A stretch of DNA of 64,000 bases from Tropicibacter alexandrii (lineage in GTDB: Bacteria; Pseudomonadota; Alphaproteobacteria; Rhodobacterales; Rhodobacteraceae). A model generated the notes under the pieces. The model saw only the letters and a list, made by a program, of their open reading frames with translations. It was not told where the DNA came from and did not search any database. Position 1 is the stretch's first letter. The number at the start of each line of letters is the position of its first letter. This document shows positions 7,650-16,100 of the stretch, piece by piece. The translations under genes were made by a program, and so were the position numbers. The stretch lies in NCBI RefSeq assembly GCF_003667315.2, contig NZ_RCTZ02000015.1, forward strand, positions 1-64,000, read 5' to 3'.

Positions 7650-9716
7650 ATGTCAGACCCAGTCCGCTATGAACGCGAGGGCGAGATTGCCCTGATCGTC
7701 ATCGCCAACCCGCCGGTCAACGCGCTGGGACAGGCGGTGCGGCAAGGCCTGTGGGGGGCCATCGACCGTTTTGCGCAGGACGATGCGCGCATCGCCGTCA
7801 TCCTCGGCGAGGGCAAACTGTTCCTTGGCGGCGCGGATATATCCGAGTTCGGCAAGCCGATGACGGAACCCTTCCTGCCCGATCTGTGCACCCATATCGA
7901 AGGCTGCACCAAACCCGTTGTCGCCGCCATTCATGGCCCGGCGCTGGGGGGCGGCTGCGAGGTCGCCTTGGGCGCGCATTACCGGCTGGCCATGCAGGGC
8001 GCGCGGCTGGGCTTTCCCGAGGTGCATCTCGGCCTGATCCCCGGCGCGGGTGGCTCGCAACGCATGCCGCGTCTGACCGGCATTGGCCCCGCCATCGACA
8101 TGATGGCGGCTGGCGGGTCGGTCACCGCCGAAAAGGCGCTGGCCATCGGCCTTGTGGACCGTGTCGCGACCGGCGAAGTGCGCGCCGCAGGGATCGCCTA
8201 TGCGCAGGACCTGCTGGAGGACGCAGCACCTGTGCGCCGTACCGGCGACCTGCCCCGCCCCGCCTTCGACGCGGCGACCTTTGACGAGGCCCGCGCGCTC
8301 TGGACGAAGAAGGCGCGCGGCGAGGTTGCACCGCTTGTGGCCATCGACGCCGTCGAGGTCGCCACAAGGATGGACCTGGACGCGGGCATCGCCGAGGAAC
8401 GCCGCCTGTTCTTCAAGCTGATGGAGACGCCGCAGCGCGCAGGCATGATCCATGCCTTCTTCAACGACCGCAGGGTGTCGAAACTGCCCGAACTGGCGGG
8501 CATTGCCCCCCGTGAGGTGAGCCACGTCGGCGTGATCGGCGGCGGCACCATGGGCGCGGGCATCGCCACGGCCTGTCTGCTGGCCGGCCTGACCGTGACC
8601 TTGGTGGAGCGCGATGACCAAGCGGCTGACAAGGCGCGCGCCACGATCACCGGCAATCTCGACGCCGCCGTGAAACGTGGCAAGCTCGACGACCGGGATA
8701 CCGCGCTGGCCCGTCTGCGCACCGTGACCGACTATGCCGAGCTGCGCGACGCGGATCTCGCCATCGAAGCGGTGTTCGAGGATATGGACGTGAAGAAGGA
8801 CGTGTTCGCCCGGCTCGACGCGGTCCTGAAGCCCGGTGCCATCCTCGCCACCAACACCTCTTATCTGGATGTGAACGAGATCGCGCAGGCCACCGGCCGC
8901 TCCGGCGACGTGATCGGGCTGCACTTCTTCAGCCCTGCGCATGTCATGAAGCTGCTCGAAGTCGTCGTTGCCGACGCCACCGCGCCGGACGTCACCGCCA
9001 CCGCCTTTGCGCTGGCAAAGCGGCTGGGCAAGACGGCGGTCAAGGCCGGTGTCTGCGATGGCTTCATCGGCAACCGCATCCTCGCCACCTATCGCGGCGC
9101 GGCGGATCGGATGATCCTCGACGGGGCCTCGCCATGGGAGATCGACGCCGCGATCAAGGCGTTCGGCCTGCCGATGGGCCCGTTCGAGATGGGCGATCTG
9201 GCGGGGCTGGACATCGGATTTTTGACGCGCCAGCGCAAGGCGGCCACGCGCGACCCGCGCGACGTGGTGCCGACATGGGCCGACGACATGGTTCACAAGG
9301 GCTGGCTGGGGCAGAAGACCGGCACGGGCTACTATGTCTACGAGGGCCGCAAGGGCATCCCGAACGAGGCCATCCTACCCCTGATCGAGGCCGCGCGCGG
9401 CGACCGCCCGCAGCAGACCTTCACGCCCGAAGACATCCAGCGCCGCTACATGGCCGCCATGGTCAACGAGGCCGCCAAGGTCGTGGGTGACGGCATCGCC
9501 GCGCGCCCGCTCGATGTGGATGTGACGCTGCTTTACGGCTACGGCTTCCCGCGCTGGCGCGGCGGACCGATGCACTGGGCCGACACGGTCGGCCTGCCCG
9601 CCCTGCTCGATGACATCAAGTCATGGGCACAAACCGATCCGTATTTCTGGACGCCCGCACCGCTGTTGGAGCAGCTGGTGGCCGAGGGGCGTCAATTCGC
9701 CGATCTCAACACATAA
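7650..9716 (+). CDS. Enoyl-CoA hydratase/3-hydroxyacyl-CoA dehydrogenase fusion (FadJ/PimF type)
   Basis: This 688-residue bifunctional enzyme covers two steps of beta-oxidation. The N-terminal crotonase domain (to about 185) shows the oxyanion motifs GGADISEFG and HGPALGGGCEVA and the acidic residues in FPEVHLGLIPGAGG. The 3-hydroxyacyl-CoA dehydrogenase domain begins at about 290 with the NAD fold GVIGGGTMGAGIA and carries the catalytic His in GLHFFSPAHVMKLLEVV. It has the length and order of PimF of the pimelate operon and of FadJ. AAAGGAGA precedes the start. It is followed by two acyl-CoA dehydrogenases, a thioesterase and a ligase; a thiolase is not in the window. Confidence 0.92.
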   Translation: MSDPVRYEREGEIALIVIANPPVNALGQAVRQGLWGAIDRFAQDDARIAVILGEGKLFLGGADISEFGKPMTEPFLPDLCTHIEGCTKPVVAAIHGPALGGGCEVALGAHYRLAMQGARLGFPEVHLGLIPGAGGSQRMPRLTGIGPAIDMMAAGGSVTAEKALAIGLVDRVATGEVRAAGIAYAQDLLEDAAPVRRTGDLPRPAFDAATFDEARALWTKKARGEVAPLVAIDAVEVATRMDLDAGIAEERRLFFKLMETPQRAGMIHAFFNDRRVSKLPELAGIAPREVSHVGVIGGGTMGAGIATACLLAGLTVTLVERDDQAADKARATITGNLDAAVKRGKLDDRDTALARLRTVTDYAELRDADLAIEAVFEDMDVKKDVFARLDAVLKPGAILATNTSYLDVNEIAQATGRSGDVIGLHFFSPAHVMKLLEVVVADATAPDVTATAFALAKRLGKTAVKAGVCDGFIGNRILATYRGAADRMILDGASPWEIDAAIKAFGLPMGPFEMGDLAGLDIGFLTRQRKAATRDPRDVVPTWADDMVHKGWLGQKTGTGYYVYEGRKGIPNEAILPLIEAARGDRPQQTFTPEDIQRRYMAAMVNEAAKVVGDGIAARPLDVDVTLLYGYGFPRWRGGPMHWADTVGLPALLDDIKSWAQTDPYFWTPAPLLEQLVAEGRQFADLNT

Positions 9717-9728
9717 GGGGCCAAACGC

Positions 9729-10925
9729 ATGGACCTGAGCTTTACGCCTGACCAACAGGCCTTTCGCGCGGAGTTGCGCGCCTTCCTGAACGAAAACCTG
9801 CCTGCGCGCCTGTCCGACAAGGTGCGCCGGGGCCTGCGCCTGACCAAGCAGGATTACGAGGACTGGCATGCCATCCTCAACGCCCGTGGCTGGCTGGGCG
9901 TGAACTGGCCGGTCGAGCATGGCGGCACCGGCTGGGACGCCGTGCAGCGCCATATCTTCGAGGAAGAAACCACCGCCGCGCACGCCCCGCGCATCGTGCC
10001 GTTTGGCATCGCCATGCTGGGGCCGGTGCTGATGGCCTTTGGCAATGACGCGCAAAAGGCGCATTACCTGCCGCGCATCCTGAACGGCGACGACTGGTGG
10101 TGTCAGGGCTATTCCGAACCCGGCGCCGGGTCCGATCTGGCCAATGTCCAGACGACCGCCATGCGTGACGGCGACCATTACGTGGTCAACGGCCAGAAGA
10201 CTTGGACGACGCTGGGCCAGCACGCCAACATGATCTTCTGCCTCGTGCGCACCTCGAAAGAGGGCAAGAAGCAAGAGGGCATCTCGTTCCTGCTGATCGA
10301 CATGAATACGCCCGGGGTCGAGGTCCGCCCCATCGTGCTGATCGACGGCGAACCGGAGGTCAACGAGGTCTGGTTCTCGGATGTCCGCGTTCCGGTCGAA
10401 AACCTCGTGGGCGAGGAGAACAAGGGCTGGACCTATGCCAAATACCTGCTGACCCATGAACGCACGAATATCGCCGGTGTGGGCTTTGCCCGGGCGGGGC
10501 TGTCGGCGCTCAAGCGCATCGCGGGCGAGCAGATGGATGGCGGCAAGCCCCTGATCCAGAACCCGTTCTTTGCCGCCAAGGTGGCGCAGGTGGAAATCGA
10601 CCTGATGGCCATGGCCACCACCAACCTGCGCACCATCGCCGCCGCCGCTGCGGGGCAGGCGCCGGGGGCGGAATCCTCGATGCTCAAGGTCAAGGGGACG
10701 GTGATCCGCCAGACGATCAACGCCCTGACCCGGCAAGCGGTCGGGCCCTATGCGGCGCCCTTCGTATCCGAGGCGCTGGACGAAGGCTCGAACGTGGAAC
10801 CCGTGGGGCCTGAGGCGGCGATGCCCGCCACGCAGGCCTATTTCAACAACCGCAAGCTTTCGATCTACGGCGGCTCGAACGAGGTGCAGCGGCAGATCAT
10901 TTCCAAAGCGATCCTGGAGCTCTGA
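9729..10925 (+). CDS. Acyl-CoA dehydrogenase, large type (PimC-like)
   Basis: This 398-residue flavoenzyme of the acyl-CoA dehydrogenase family introduces the 2,3-double bond of an acyl-CoA. QGYSEPGAGSDLANVQT and VVNGQKTWTT are the middle-domain FAD/substrate loops, and SIYGGSNEVQRQIISKAILEL is the C-terminal flavin-binding tail. Family resemblance is to dehydrogenases acting on dicarboxyl-, aromatic- or steroid-side-chain CoAs. It sits 12 bases after the FadJ-type gene, and a second, shorter acyl-CoA dehydrogenase begins one base after its stop. This is the arrangement seen for heteromeric enzymes. Confidence 0.88.
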   Translation: MDLSFTPDQQAFRAELRAFLNENLPARLSDKVRRGLRLTKQDYEDWHAILNARGWLGVNWPVEHGGTGWDAVQRHIFEEETTAAHAPRIVPFGIAMLGPVLMAFGNDAQKAHYLPRILNGDDWWCQGYSEPGAGSDLANVQTTAMRDGDHYVVNGQKTWTTLGQHANMIFCLVRTSKEGKKQEGISFLLIDMNTPGVEVRPIVLIDGEPEVNEVWFSDVRVPVENLVGEENKGWTYAKYLLTHERTNIAGVGFARAGLSALKRIAGEQMDGGKPLIQNPFFAAKVAQVEIDLMAMATTNLRTIAAAAAGQAPGAESSMLKVKGTVIRQTINALTRQAVGPYAAPFVSEALDEGSNVEPVGPEAAMPATQAYFNNRKLSIYGGSNEVQRQIISKAILEL

Positions 10926-10926
10926 C

Positions 10927-11979
10927 ATGGATTTCCGACTGACAGACGAACGCCAGATGTTGCAGGACAGCCTGCGCCGATACCTGACCGACACGGTCAC
11001 GCCCGACGGCATCGCTGCGGCGACCGATGGCGAGGCGGGCTTTGACCGGACGGTGTGGGACGGGCTTGTCGAGATGGGCGTGCCCGCTGCGCTGTTCCCC
11101 GAGGAACAGGGCGGCTTTGGCGGTGCCGGTTTCGACCTGATGGTCGTGTTCGAGGAATTGGGCCGCGCCGGTCTGCCCGCGCCCCTCTTGGAAACGGTTC
11201 TGGTCGGGTCCTTGGCCTCGTCCGAGGACCTGATCGCCGGGCAGGTCGCGACGCTCGCCCATGCCGAACCCAGCAGCCGCTATGACCTGTCCCACGTGGA
11301 AACCCGCGCCGAGCAAGCGGACGGGGCCTACCAGCTGACGGGCCGAAAGGCGGTGGTGCCCTATGCCAGTGCCACTGAGACCCTTCTGGTCAGCGCCCGG
11401 CTGAACGACAAGATCGCCCTGTTCCAAGTCCAGCCCGATGCCGTGCAGATGCGGGACTATCCGCTGAATGGTGGTGGCCGCGCTTCCGAAATCATGCTGG
11501 ACGGGGCCGCTGCGCAGTTGGTGCAGGAGGACGCGATGGACGCCCTTCACACCGCTTTTGCTCGCGCCACAGCCGCGCAATGTGCCGAGGCGCTGGGTCT
11601 GATGGAGGCGATCAAGGCGCTGACCGTCGACTACCTGCGCAACCGCAAGCAATTCGGCCAGCCCATCGGCAAGTTTCAGGCCCTGCAACATCGCATGGCC
11701 GATGTGCTGATCGAGATCGAACAGGCGCGCAGCGCGGTCATCAACCTGTGCGGCCATCTCGACGGGCCGGAGCGTGACCTGCATGTGTCCGCGACCAAGA
11801 ACCTGATCGGGCGCACCGCCAAGCTGGTGGTCGAGGAGTCGATCCAGATGCATGGCGGCATCGGCATGACGCAGGAATACGCGCTGGGGCATCTGGCCAA
11901 GCGGCTGACCATGGTCGATCATCGCTTTGGCGATGCCGACCACCATCTCGAACGCTTCATCCGGCTGGCCGCCGCATGA
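10927..11979 (+). CDS. Acyl-CoA dehydrogenase, small type (PimD-like), probable partner subunit
   Basis: The protein has 350 residues. It keeps the fold (N-terminal helices, an abbreviated middle domain, a C-terminal FAD segment MHGGIGMTQEYALGHLAKRL), but the middle domain is short and degenerate and the tail differs from that of its neighbour. In known two-gene acyl-CoA dehydrogenases, such as the PimCD pair and mycobacterial FadE pairs, one subunit is reduced in this way and the two form a heteromer with a shared active site. The one-base spacing supports co-translation in equal amounts. The thioesterase start overlaps its stop by four bases. Confidence 0.85.
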   Translation: MDFRLTDERQMLQDSLRRYLTDTVTPDGIAAATDGEAGFDRTVWDGLVEMGVPAALFPEEQGGFGGAGFDLMVVFEELGRAGLPAPLLETVLVGSLASSEDLIAGQVATLAHAEPSSRYDLSHVETRAEQADGAYQLTGRKAVVPYASATETLLVSARLNDKIALFQVQPDAVQMRDYPLNGGGRASEIMLDGAAAQLVQEDAMDALHTAFARATAAQCAEALGLMEAIKALTVDYLRNRKQFGQPIGKFQALQHRMADVLIEIEQARSAVINLCGHLDGPERDLHVSATKNLIGRTAKLVVEESIQMHGGIGMTQEYALGHLAKRLTMVDHRFGDADHHLERFIRLAAA

Positions 11980-12395
11980 CCGAGACGATCCGCAACGAGA
12001 CCGGGGCGCAACGCAGTCTGGGCTACATCATCGAAATCGGTCACCCCGACGGCACGGCGCGCTGCATCCTCGACGTGACCGAGGCGCATGGCAACCGCCA
12101 CGGCGTGCTGCATGGCGGGCTGGCGGCGGTGCTGCTGGACAATGCGATGGGGGCGACCTCGTCGCTGACCGTGGACCAGACCGGGCGCGTGCCCTTCCTG
12201 ACCGTGTCGATGAACACCCAGTTCCTCGCGCCGGCCCATGTCGGCAAGCGTGTCACCGCCTCGGCGCGGGTCACGGGCGGCGGGCGGTCATTGCTGTTTC
12301 TCGCCTCCGAACTGGTGGACGAGGACGGACGGCTGATCGCCACTGGCACCGGCGTCTTCAAGCGCGTGCGCATGGAAACAGGGGGCGACGCATGA
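11976..12395 (+). CDS. PaaI-family hotdog thioesterase
   Basis: This 139-residue single hotdog domain has the PaaI-type motif NRHGVLHGGLAAVLLDNAMG, in which the HGG stretch and a following Asp form the active site. It hydrolyses acyl-CoA thioesters, probably to rescue CoA from dead-end intermediates of the surrounding pathway. Both ends overlap neighbours by four bases (ATGA), so it is tightly embedded in the operon. The exact substrate is unknown. Confidence 0.88.
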   Translation: MTETIRNETGAQRSLGYIIEIGHPDGTARCILDVTEAHGNRHGVLHGGLAAVLLDNAMGATSSLTVDQTGRVPFLTVSMNTQFLAPAHVGKRVTASARVTGGGRSLLFLASELVDEDGRLIATGTGVFKRVRMETGGDA

Positions 12396-13906
12396 CCGTG
12401 ACCCGCATTCACGACCTGATCGACAGAACCGCCGCCGAGCGCCCCGACGCCCCCGCGATCAAGGATTGCGACGGGCAAGTCTACACATGGCGCAGCTATG
12501 CCGAGCTGACCCACCGCGCCGCCGACCTTCTGGCGCAACAGGGCGCAGGCCCGGGCGAGCGGGTGCTGGTGGTGGGCGAGAACTGTCTCGCCCTGCCGGT
12601 GCTGATCAACGCCGCCTCGCGGATCGGGGCATGGGCGGTGCCGGTCAATGCCCGCATGTCCGGCCCCGAGATCGCGCGGATTGCCGGTCACGCAAGACCC
12701 GCACTGACGATCTATACCAGCCACATCTCGCGCGAGGCGGCCACCCATGCCGGCGATGCCGCGCCCCTCGATGCCGGGTTCGGGGCGCTGCACATGCGCA
12801 AGGGTCATCCCGATCCCGAACCGAGCGGGGACGACCCCGACCCGACCGCGATCCTGCTTTATACGACGGGCACGACCGGCGACCCCAAAGGCGTGATGCT
12901 AAGCCATGGAAACCTGCTGTTTGCCGCCAAGGCCTCTACCTGGTTGCGCGATCTTGGCCCGCAGGATCATGTCTATGGCGCGCTGCCGCTGACGCATGTG
13001 TTCGGCGTGGCCTCGATGCTGATGGCCTCGGCGCATGCGGGGGCGATGGTCGAACTGGCCACGCGCTTTGACCCTGCACGCCTCTACCGCGCCCTGCGCG
13101 AGGGGGCCACGGTCATGCCCGCCGTGCCGCAGATGCACGCCCTGCTCATGGCCTATGCGGAAACCCAAGGCCATCAGACGCTGGGCGCGGGCCGCCTGCG
13201 CTATGTCTCTTCCGGGGCGGCGCCGCTCGACCCCGCGTGGAAGCGCAAGGCCGAAAGTTTCTACGGTCTGCCCTTGCAGAACGGCTATGGCATGACCGAA
13301 AGCACAGCCGGGGTTTCCGGCACGCGCAACCCGATCGGCGATGCCGATACCAGCGTCGGCCCGCCCCTGCCCGGCGTCGAGGTTCGGCTGGACCTGACCC
13401 TTGGCGCCGACCCGGAAGTGGGCGAGGTGCTGACCCGCGGCCCCCATGTGATGAAGGGCTATTTCCGCAACCCGGAAGCCACCGCCCGCACCGTGCAGGA
13501 CGGCTGGCTGCGCACCGGCGATCTGGGCCGGATCGACGCGCAAGGGCGGCTGCACATCGTCGGCCGCGCCAAGGAGTTGATCATTCGCGGCGGCTTCAAC
13601 GTGTATCCGCCCGAGGTCGAGGCGGCGCTGAATGACCACCCGGCTGTCGTGCAATCGGCGGTGATCGGTCGGCCCGTCGGCGGTGACGAGCAGGTTCTGG
13701 CCTTCGTGCAACTGCGCGTGCCCGGCAGCGTCGGCCTCGCTGAACTGTCCGATTTCGCCGCCCGCAGCCTGAGCGGGTACAAGCGCCCCAGCCGGATCGT
13801 TCTGGTCGATGCCCTGCCCGCTGCTGCCACCGGCAAGATCCTAAAGCACCGTCTCCTGTCGGAATTCGCCGACCTGCTCGGGGAGGAAGACGCCGGCGCA
13901 ATCTGA
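12392..13906 (+). CDS. Acyl-CoA synthetase/AMP-dependent ligase (PimA-like)
   Basis: The protein has 504 residues. ATP-binding P-loop LLYTTGTTGDPKGVMLSHG lies near 150-170, motif YGMTES in the middle, the hinge aspartate in DGWLRTGDLGRID and the C-terminal catalytic Lys in PAAATGKILKHRLL. It activates a carboxylic acid to its CoA ester via an acyl-AMP. As the last gene of the operon it probably activates the acid brought in by the TRAP importer. The substrate cannot be read from sequence; a medium-chain dicarboxylate or a related cyclic acid is suggested by the pim-like context. The start overlaps the thioesterase stop. Confidence 0.9.
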   Translation: MTVTRIHDLIDRTAAERPDAPAIKDCDGQVYTWRSYAELTHRAADLLAQQGAGPGERVLVVGENCLALPVLINAASRIGAWAVPVNARMSGPEIARIAGHARPALTIYTSHISREAATHAGDAAPLDAGFGALHMRKGHPDPEPSGDDPDPTAILLYTTGTTGDPKGVMLSHGNLLFAAKASTWLRDLGPQDHVYGALPLTHVFGVASMLMASAHAGAMVELATRFDPARLYRALREGATVMPAVPQMHALLMAYAETQGHQTLGAGRLRYVSSGAAPLDPAWKRKAESFYGLPLQNGYGMTESTAGVSGTRNPIGDADTSVGPPLPGVEVRLDLTLGADPEVGEVLTRGPHVMKGYFRNPEATARTVQDGWLRTGDLGRIDAQGRLHIVGRAKELIIRGGFNVYPPEVEAALNDHPAVVQSAVIGRPVGGDEQVLAFVQLRVPGSVGLAELSDFAARSLSGYKRPSRIVLVDALPAAATGKILKHRLLSEFADLLGEEDAGAI

Positions 13907-13928
13907 CCCGATCCGCGTCCCGGCACGA

Positions 13929-13958
13929 AGCCGACGGGGCCGCGTGCGCCCGTCGGCT
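13929..13958 (+). terminator. Stem-loop at the end of the ligase operon
   Basis: AGCCGACGGG and CCCGTCGGCT form a perfect 10-bp hairpin with a 10-base loop, 23 bases after the ligase stop. No T-run follows, so it may act with Rho or mainly as a 3'-end stabiliser. Confidence 0.5.
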
Positions 13959-14087
13959 CAGGGGCGGCAGACGGCTGGCGCGGGCTGCGTACAAGAAATT
14001 CTGGTATATTAGTTGACCCAATGACACAATCTGGTCTTTCCTGAGTTTCAAGGCTACATGCAGTGCGACCACGATTTGGAGGGGGCG

Positions 14088-14807
14088 ATGCCTGCGGGGG
14101 AGAATTCGAATCTACTGGCAGGGTTCTTGGCGGCCGACACGGCCTCGGGCCAAAGCGCCTCGGCGCGGGTCTATGACGACCTGCGGCAGCGGATCATCGA
14201 CCTTGACCTGCCCCCGGACACCGTGCTGGTCCGCAACGACCTGACCGCCGCCTATGGCGTCAGCCAGACGCCTGTGCGCGAGGCCCTGCAAAAGCTGGAG
14301 CAGGACGGGCTGGTCCGGATTTACCCCCAGTCACGCACCGTCGTGGCGCGGATCAACGAACAGCAGTTGCGCGAAAGCCAGTTCATGCGCGTCGCCATCG
14401 AAACCGAAGTCGTACGGCGGCTGGCCGCCGAACATGACGAGGCCCTGCTGGCGCGCATCCGGTCCTTGGTCAAGATGCAAGAGGCCGTGCTGGACGACCC
14501 GTCGCAAATGCAGCTGTTTTCCAGCCTCGACCGGGCCTTTCACGCCACCCTGTTCGACGCGCTGAACCTGCAAGGCTTGCATACGATGCTGGCCCGTCGG
14601 CTGGGGCATCTGGCGCGCTGTCAGGCTCTGGAACTGCCGCGCACGGGCAAGATGCAACAGATCGTCGAGGATCACAGCGCCATCGTGGCGGGGATCGCCG
14701 CGCGCGACCCGGAAATGGCCGTCGATGCGATGCGCCGCCACCTGACCGGGACGATCACCCGGATCGGCGTGCTGCGCGCGGAATTTCCCGACTACTTCTC
14801 GGCCTGA
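14088..14807 (+). CDS. GntR-family regulator with FCD domain (first of two in the apiose-type cluster)
   Basis: The protein has 239 residues. An N-terminal winged helix includes the recognition helix segment TAAYGVSQTPVREALQKLEQDGLV, followed by an all-helical FCD ligand domain. The FCD domain is expected to bind a sugar acid or other carboxylate with the help of a metal. The start at 14088 is chosen because TTGGAGGGG lies just upstream; an in-frame ATG at 14058 lacks such a site. The gene converges on the RuBisCO-like gene, and their stops overlap by 16 bases. CTGGTATATTAG upstream (14001-14012) resembles the shared sites of the apiose-type cluster, so self-control is plausible. Confidence 0.85.
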   Translation: MPAGENSNLLAGFLAADTASGQSASARVYDDLRQRIIDLDLPPDTVLVRNDLTAAYGVSQTPVREALQKLEQDGLVRIYPQSRTVVARINEQQLRESQFMRVAIETEVVRRLAAEHDEALLARIRSLVKMQEAVLDDPSQMQLFSSLDRAFHATLFDALNLQGLHTMLARRLGHLARCQALELPRTGKMQQIVEDHSAIVAGIAARDPEMAVDAMRRHLTGTITRIGVLRAEFPDYFSA

Positions 14808-16036
14808 CCCCATTTGGCAAGGGCCTGCGCCAACTCGGGGTGGTCCTTGGCATAGGTGTCCAGCGGGATGTCCTGCGCGGCGGCCTCCCACGCTTGCCGA
14901 TTGGCACGAACGCCCGCCGCCATGCCACCGGGATGGCCATGCACCCCGCCCCCCGCCAGATACATCAGGTCCGTCGACCGCACCGCCTGATAGGTGTCAT
15001 AGGCCTGCCCACCCCATTGCCCGGAACACACGACCGGCAAGGGGCAATCCGCATCGGCAAACAACGGCTCGGTCACGTCATGGAAACTGCGGACGAAGCT
15101 TTCATCGCTTTCCCAGTATTTCGCGCGGATGCCGTTGATCTGGAACTGGTCGACCCCCAGCAGGCGCCAGATCTTTTGATAGGCGCGGAATTCCATCCCC
15201 AGACCGGGGTGGCGGGTCAGGATATCCCAGCCGTTGCGATGCGCGTGCAGGCACAGGGCCGAGCGTTTGCGCAAGAAGCTCATCCCGCCATAGCCGATCG
15301 AGTTGATGTTGATCACCGCCGCGTTGCCGCCAGCCTCGGCGACGATATCGTGGTTGCGCATCATGGTGTCCGGGTCGGCGCTGGAGATGCCAAAGGCATA
15401 CATCACCCGCTTGCCCGTCTTTTGCCGATGCGCCTCGATCACCGGCATGATCGCCGCAACCCGGGCCGCCAAGGGCGAATAGCCCGGCGACATCAGCTTT
15501 TCATCATCCTTGATGAAATCCACGCCCGCCTCGCACAACTGGCGGACCACCTCCGCCGTTTCCTCGGGCAGCAGGCCGAGCGATGGCTTGATGATCGAGG
15601 CGATCATGACGCCTTGCGACACGCCCATCAGGTCGCGCGAGCCCGCGATGCCGAATTGCGGGCCAGGATGGCACCGATACGCCTCCGGCAGGTCGATATC
15701 CATGACCCGCACGCCGGACAGGCCGCGCACCGCGTAGACGCCACCGATGCAGATGGTCTGCAAGGCTGCAAGGTCCGTGCCCACCGCCTCCAACGGGTAG
15801 GAGATCACCACATCCGCCCGGCTCACCGACCCCTGCCCCGGCAAGGACGGCGTGTCCTGTGGCGGCAGGTCGGTGATCTGCTCGACCCGCGCGGCGCAGC
15901 GGGCCTTGACCTCGGCGGTTTCACCCGGAAGCTCGGTGAAGGTGCCGGTGGACTGGTCCGAGGCGATCTTGGCCGCCAAAGCGCCCATGTCGCCGGTGGT
16001 TTCCAACCTGTAGGTGACGCGGATCGTGCTGGACAT
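14792..16036 (-). CDS. RuBisCO-like protein of the 3-oxo-isoapionate-4-phosphate group (OiaT/OiaX type)
   Basis: This 414-residue form IV RuBisCO homologue keeps the metal-carbamate triad in GVDFIKDDEKLMSP, the Lys of SIIKPSLGLLPEE and the His-Arg of LCLHAHRNG. The loop-6 region reads SGQWGGQAYD and lacks the Lys of true RuBisCO, so it does not fix CO2. Neighbours are a DUF1537 kinase, an ApnO-like protein and a Gfo/Idh dehydrogenase. In that setting characterised homologues either decarboxylate 3-oxo-isoapionate 4-phosphate (OiaX) or split it into 3-phosphoglycerate and glycolate (OiaT). No tetrulose-phosphate isomerase is present nearby, which favours the OiaT reaction; this is inference. 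It diverges from the dehydrogenase gene. Confidence 0.8.
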   Translation of the reverse strand: MSSTIRVTYRLETTGDMGALAAKIASDQSTGTFTELPGETAEVKARCAARVEQITDLPPQDTPSLPGQGSVSRADVVISYPLEAVGTDLAALQTICIGGVYAVRGLSGVRVMDIDLPEAYRCHPGPQFGIAGSRDLMGVSQGVMIASIIKPSLGLLPEETAEVVRQLCEAGVDFIKDDEKLMSPGYSPLAARVAAIMPVIEAHRQKTGKRVMYAFGISSADPDTMMRNHDIVAEAGGNAAVININSIGYGGMSFLRKRSALCLHAHRNGWDILTRHPGLGMEFRAYQKIWRLLGVDQFQINGIRAKYWESDESFVRSFHDVTEPLFADADCPLPVVCSGQWGGQAYDTYQAVRSTDLMYLAGGGVHGHPGGMAAGVRANRQAWEAAAQDIPLDTYAKDHPELAQALAKWGQAEK

Positions 16037-16068
16037 GGGGCCTCCGGTTCTGTCACGGTACAGTAATG

Positions 16069-16089
16069 CTCATCATACCACTTTGACAA
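16069..16089 (-). promoter_or_regulatory. Shared 21-bp regulatory site, copy 1
   Basis: It lies in the 64-bp divergent region between the RuBisCO-like gene and the Gfo/Idh dehydrogenase. On the minus strand it begins TTGTCAAAG and ends TGGTATGATGAG. Eighteen of 21 positions match the site at 20817-20837, which also lies in a divergent promoter of the same cluster. It is the likely operator for one of the two GntR/FCD regulators encoded here. Confidence 0.65.
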
Positions 16090-16100
16090 CGAGGCCCGAG

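Noticed and set aside
14792-16036. True carbon-fixing RuBisCO
   Set aside because: The loop-6 Lys is absent, no cbbS or phosphoribulokinase operon is present, and the gene neighbours are sugar-acid enzymes.
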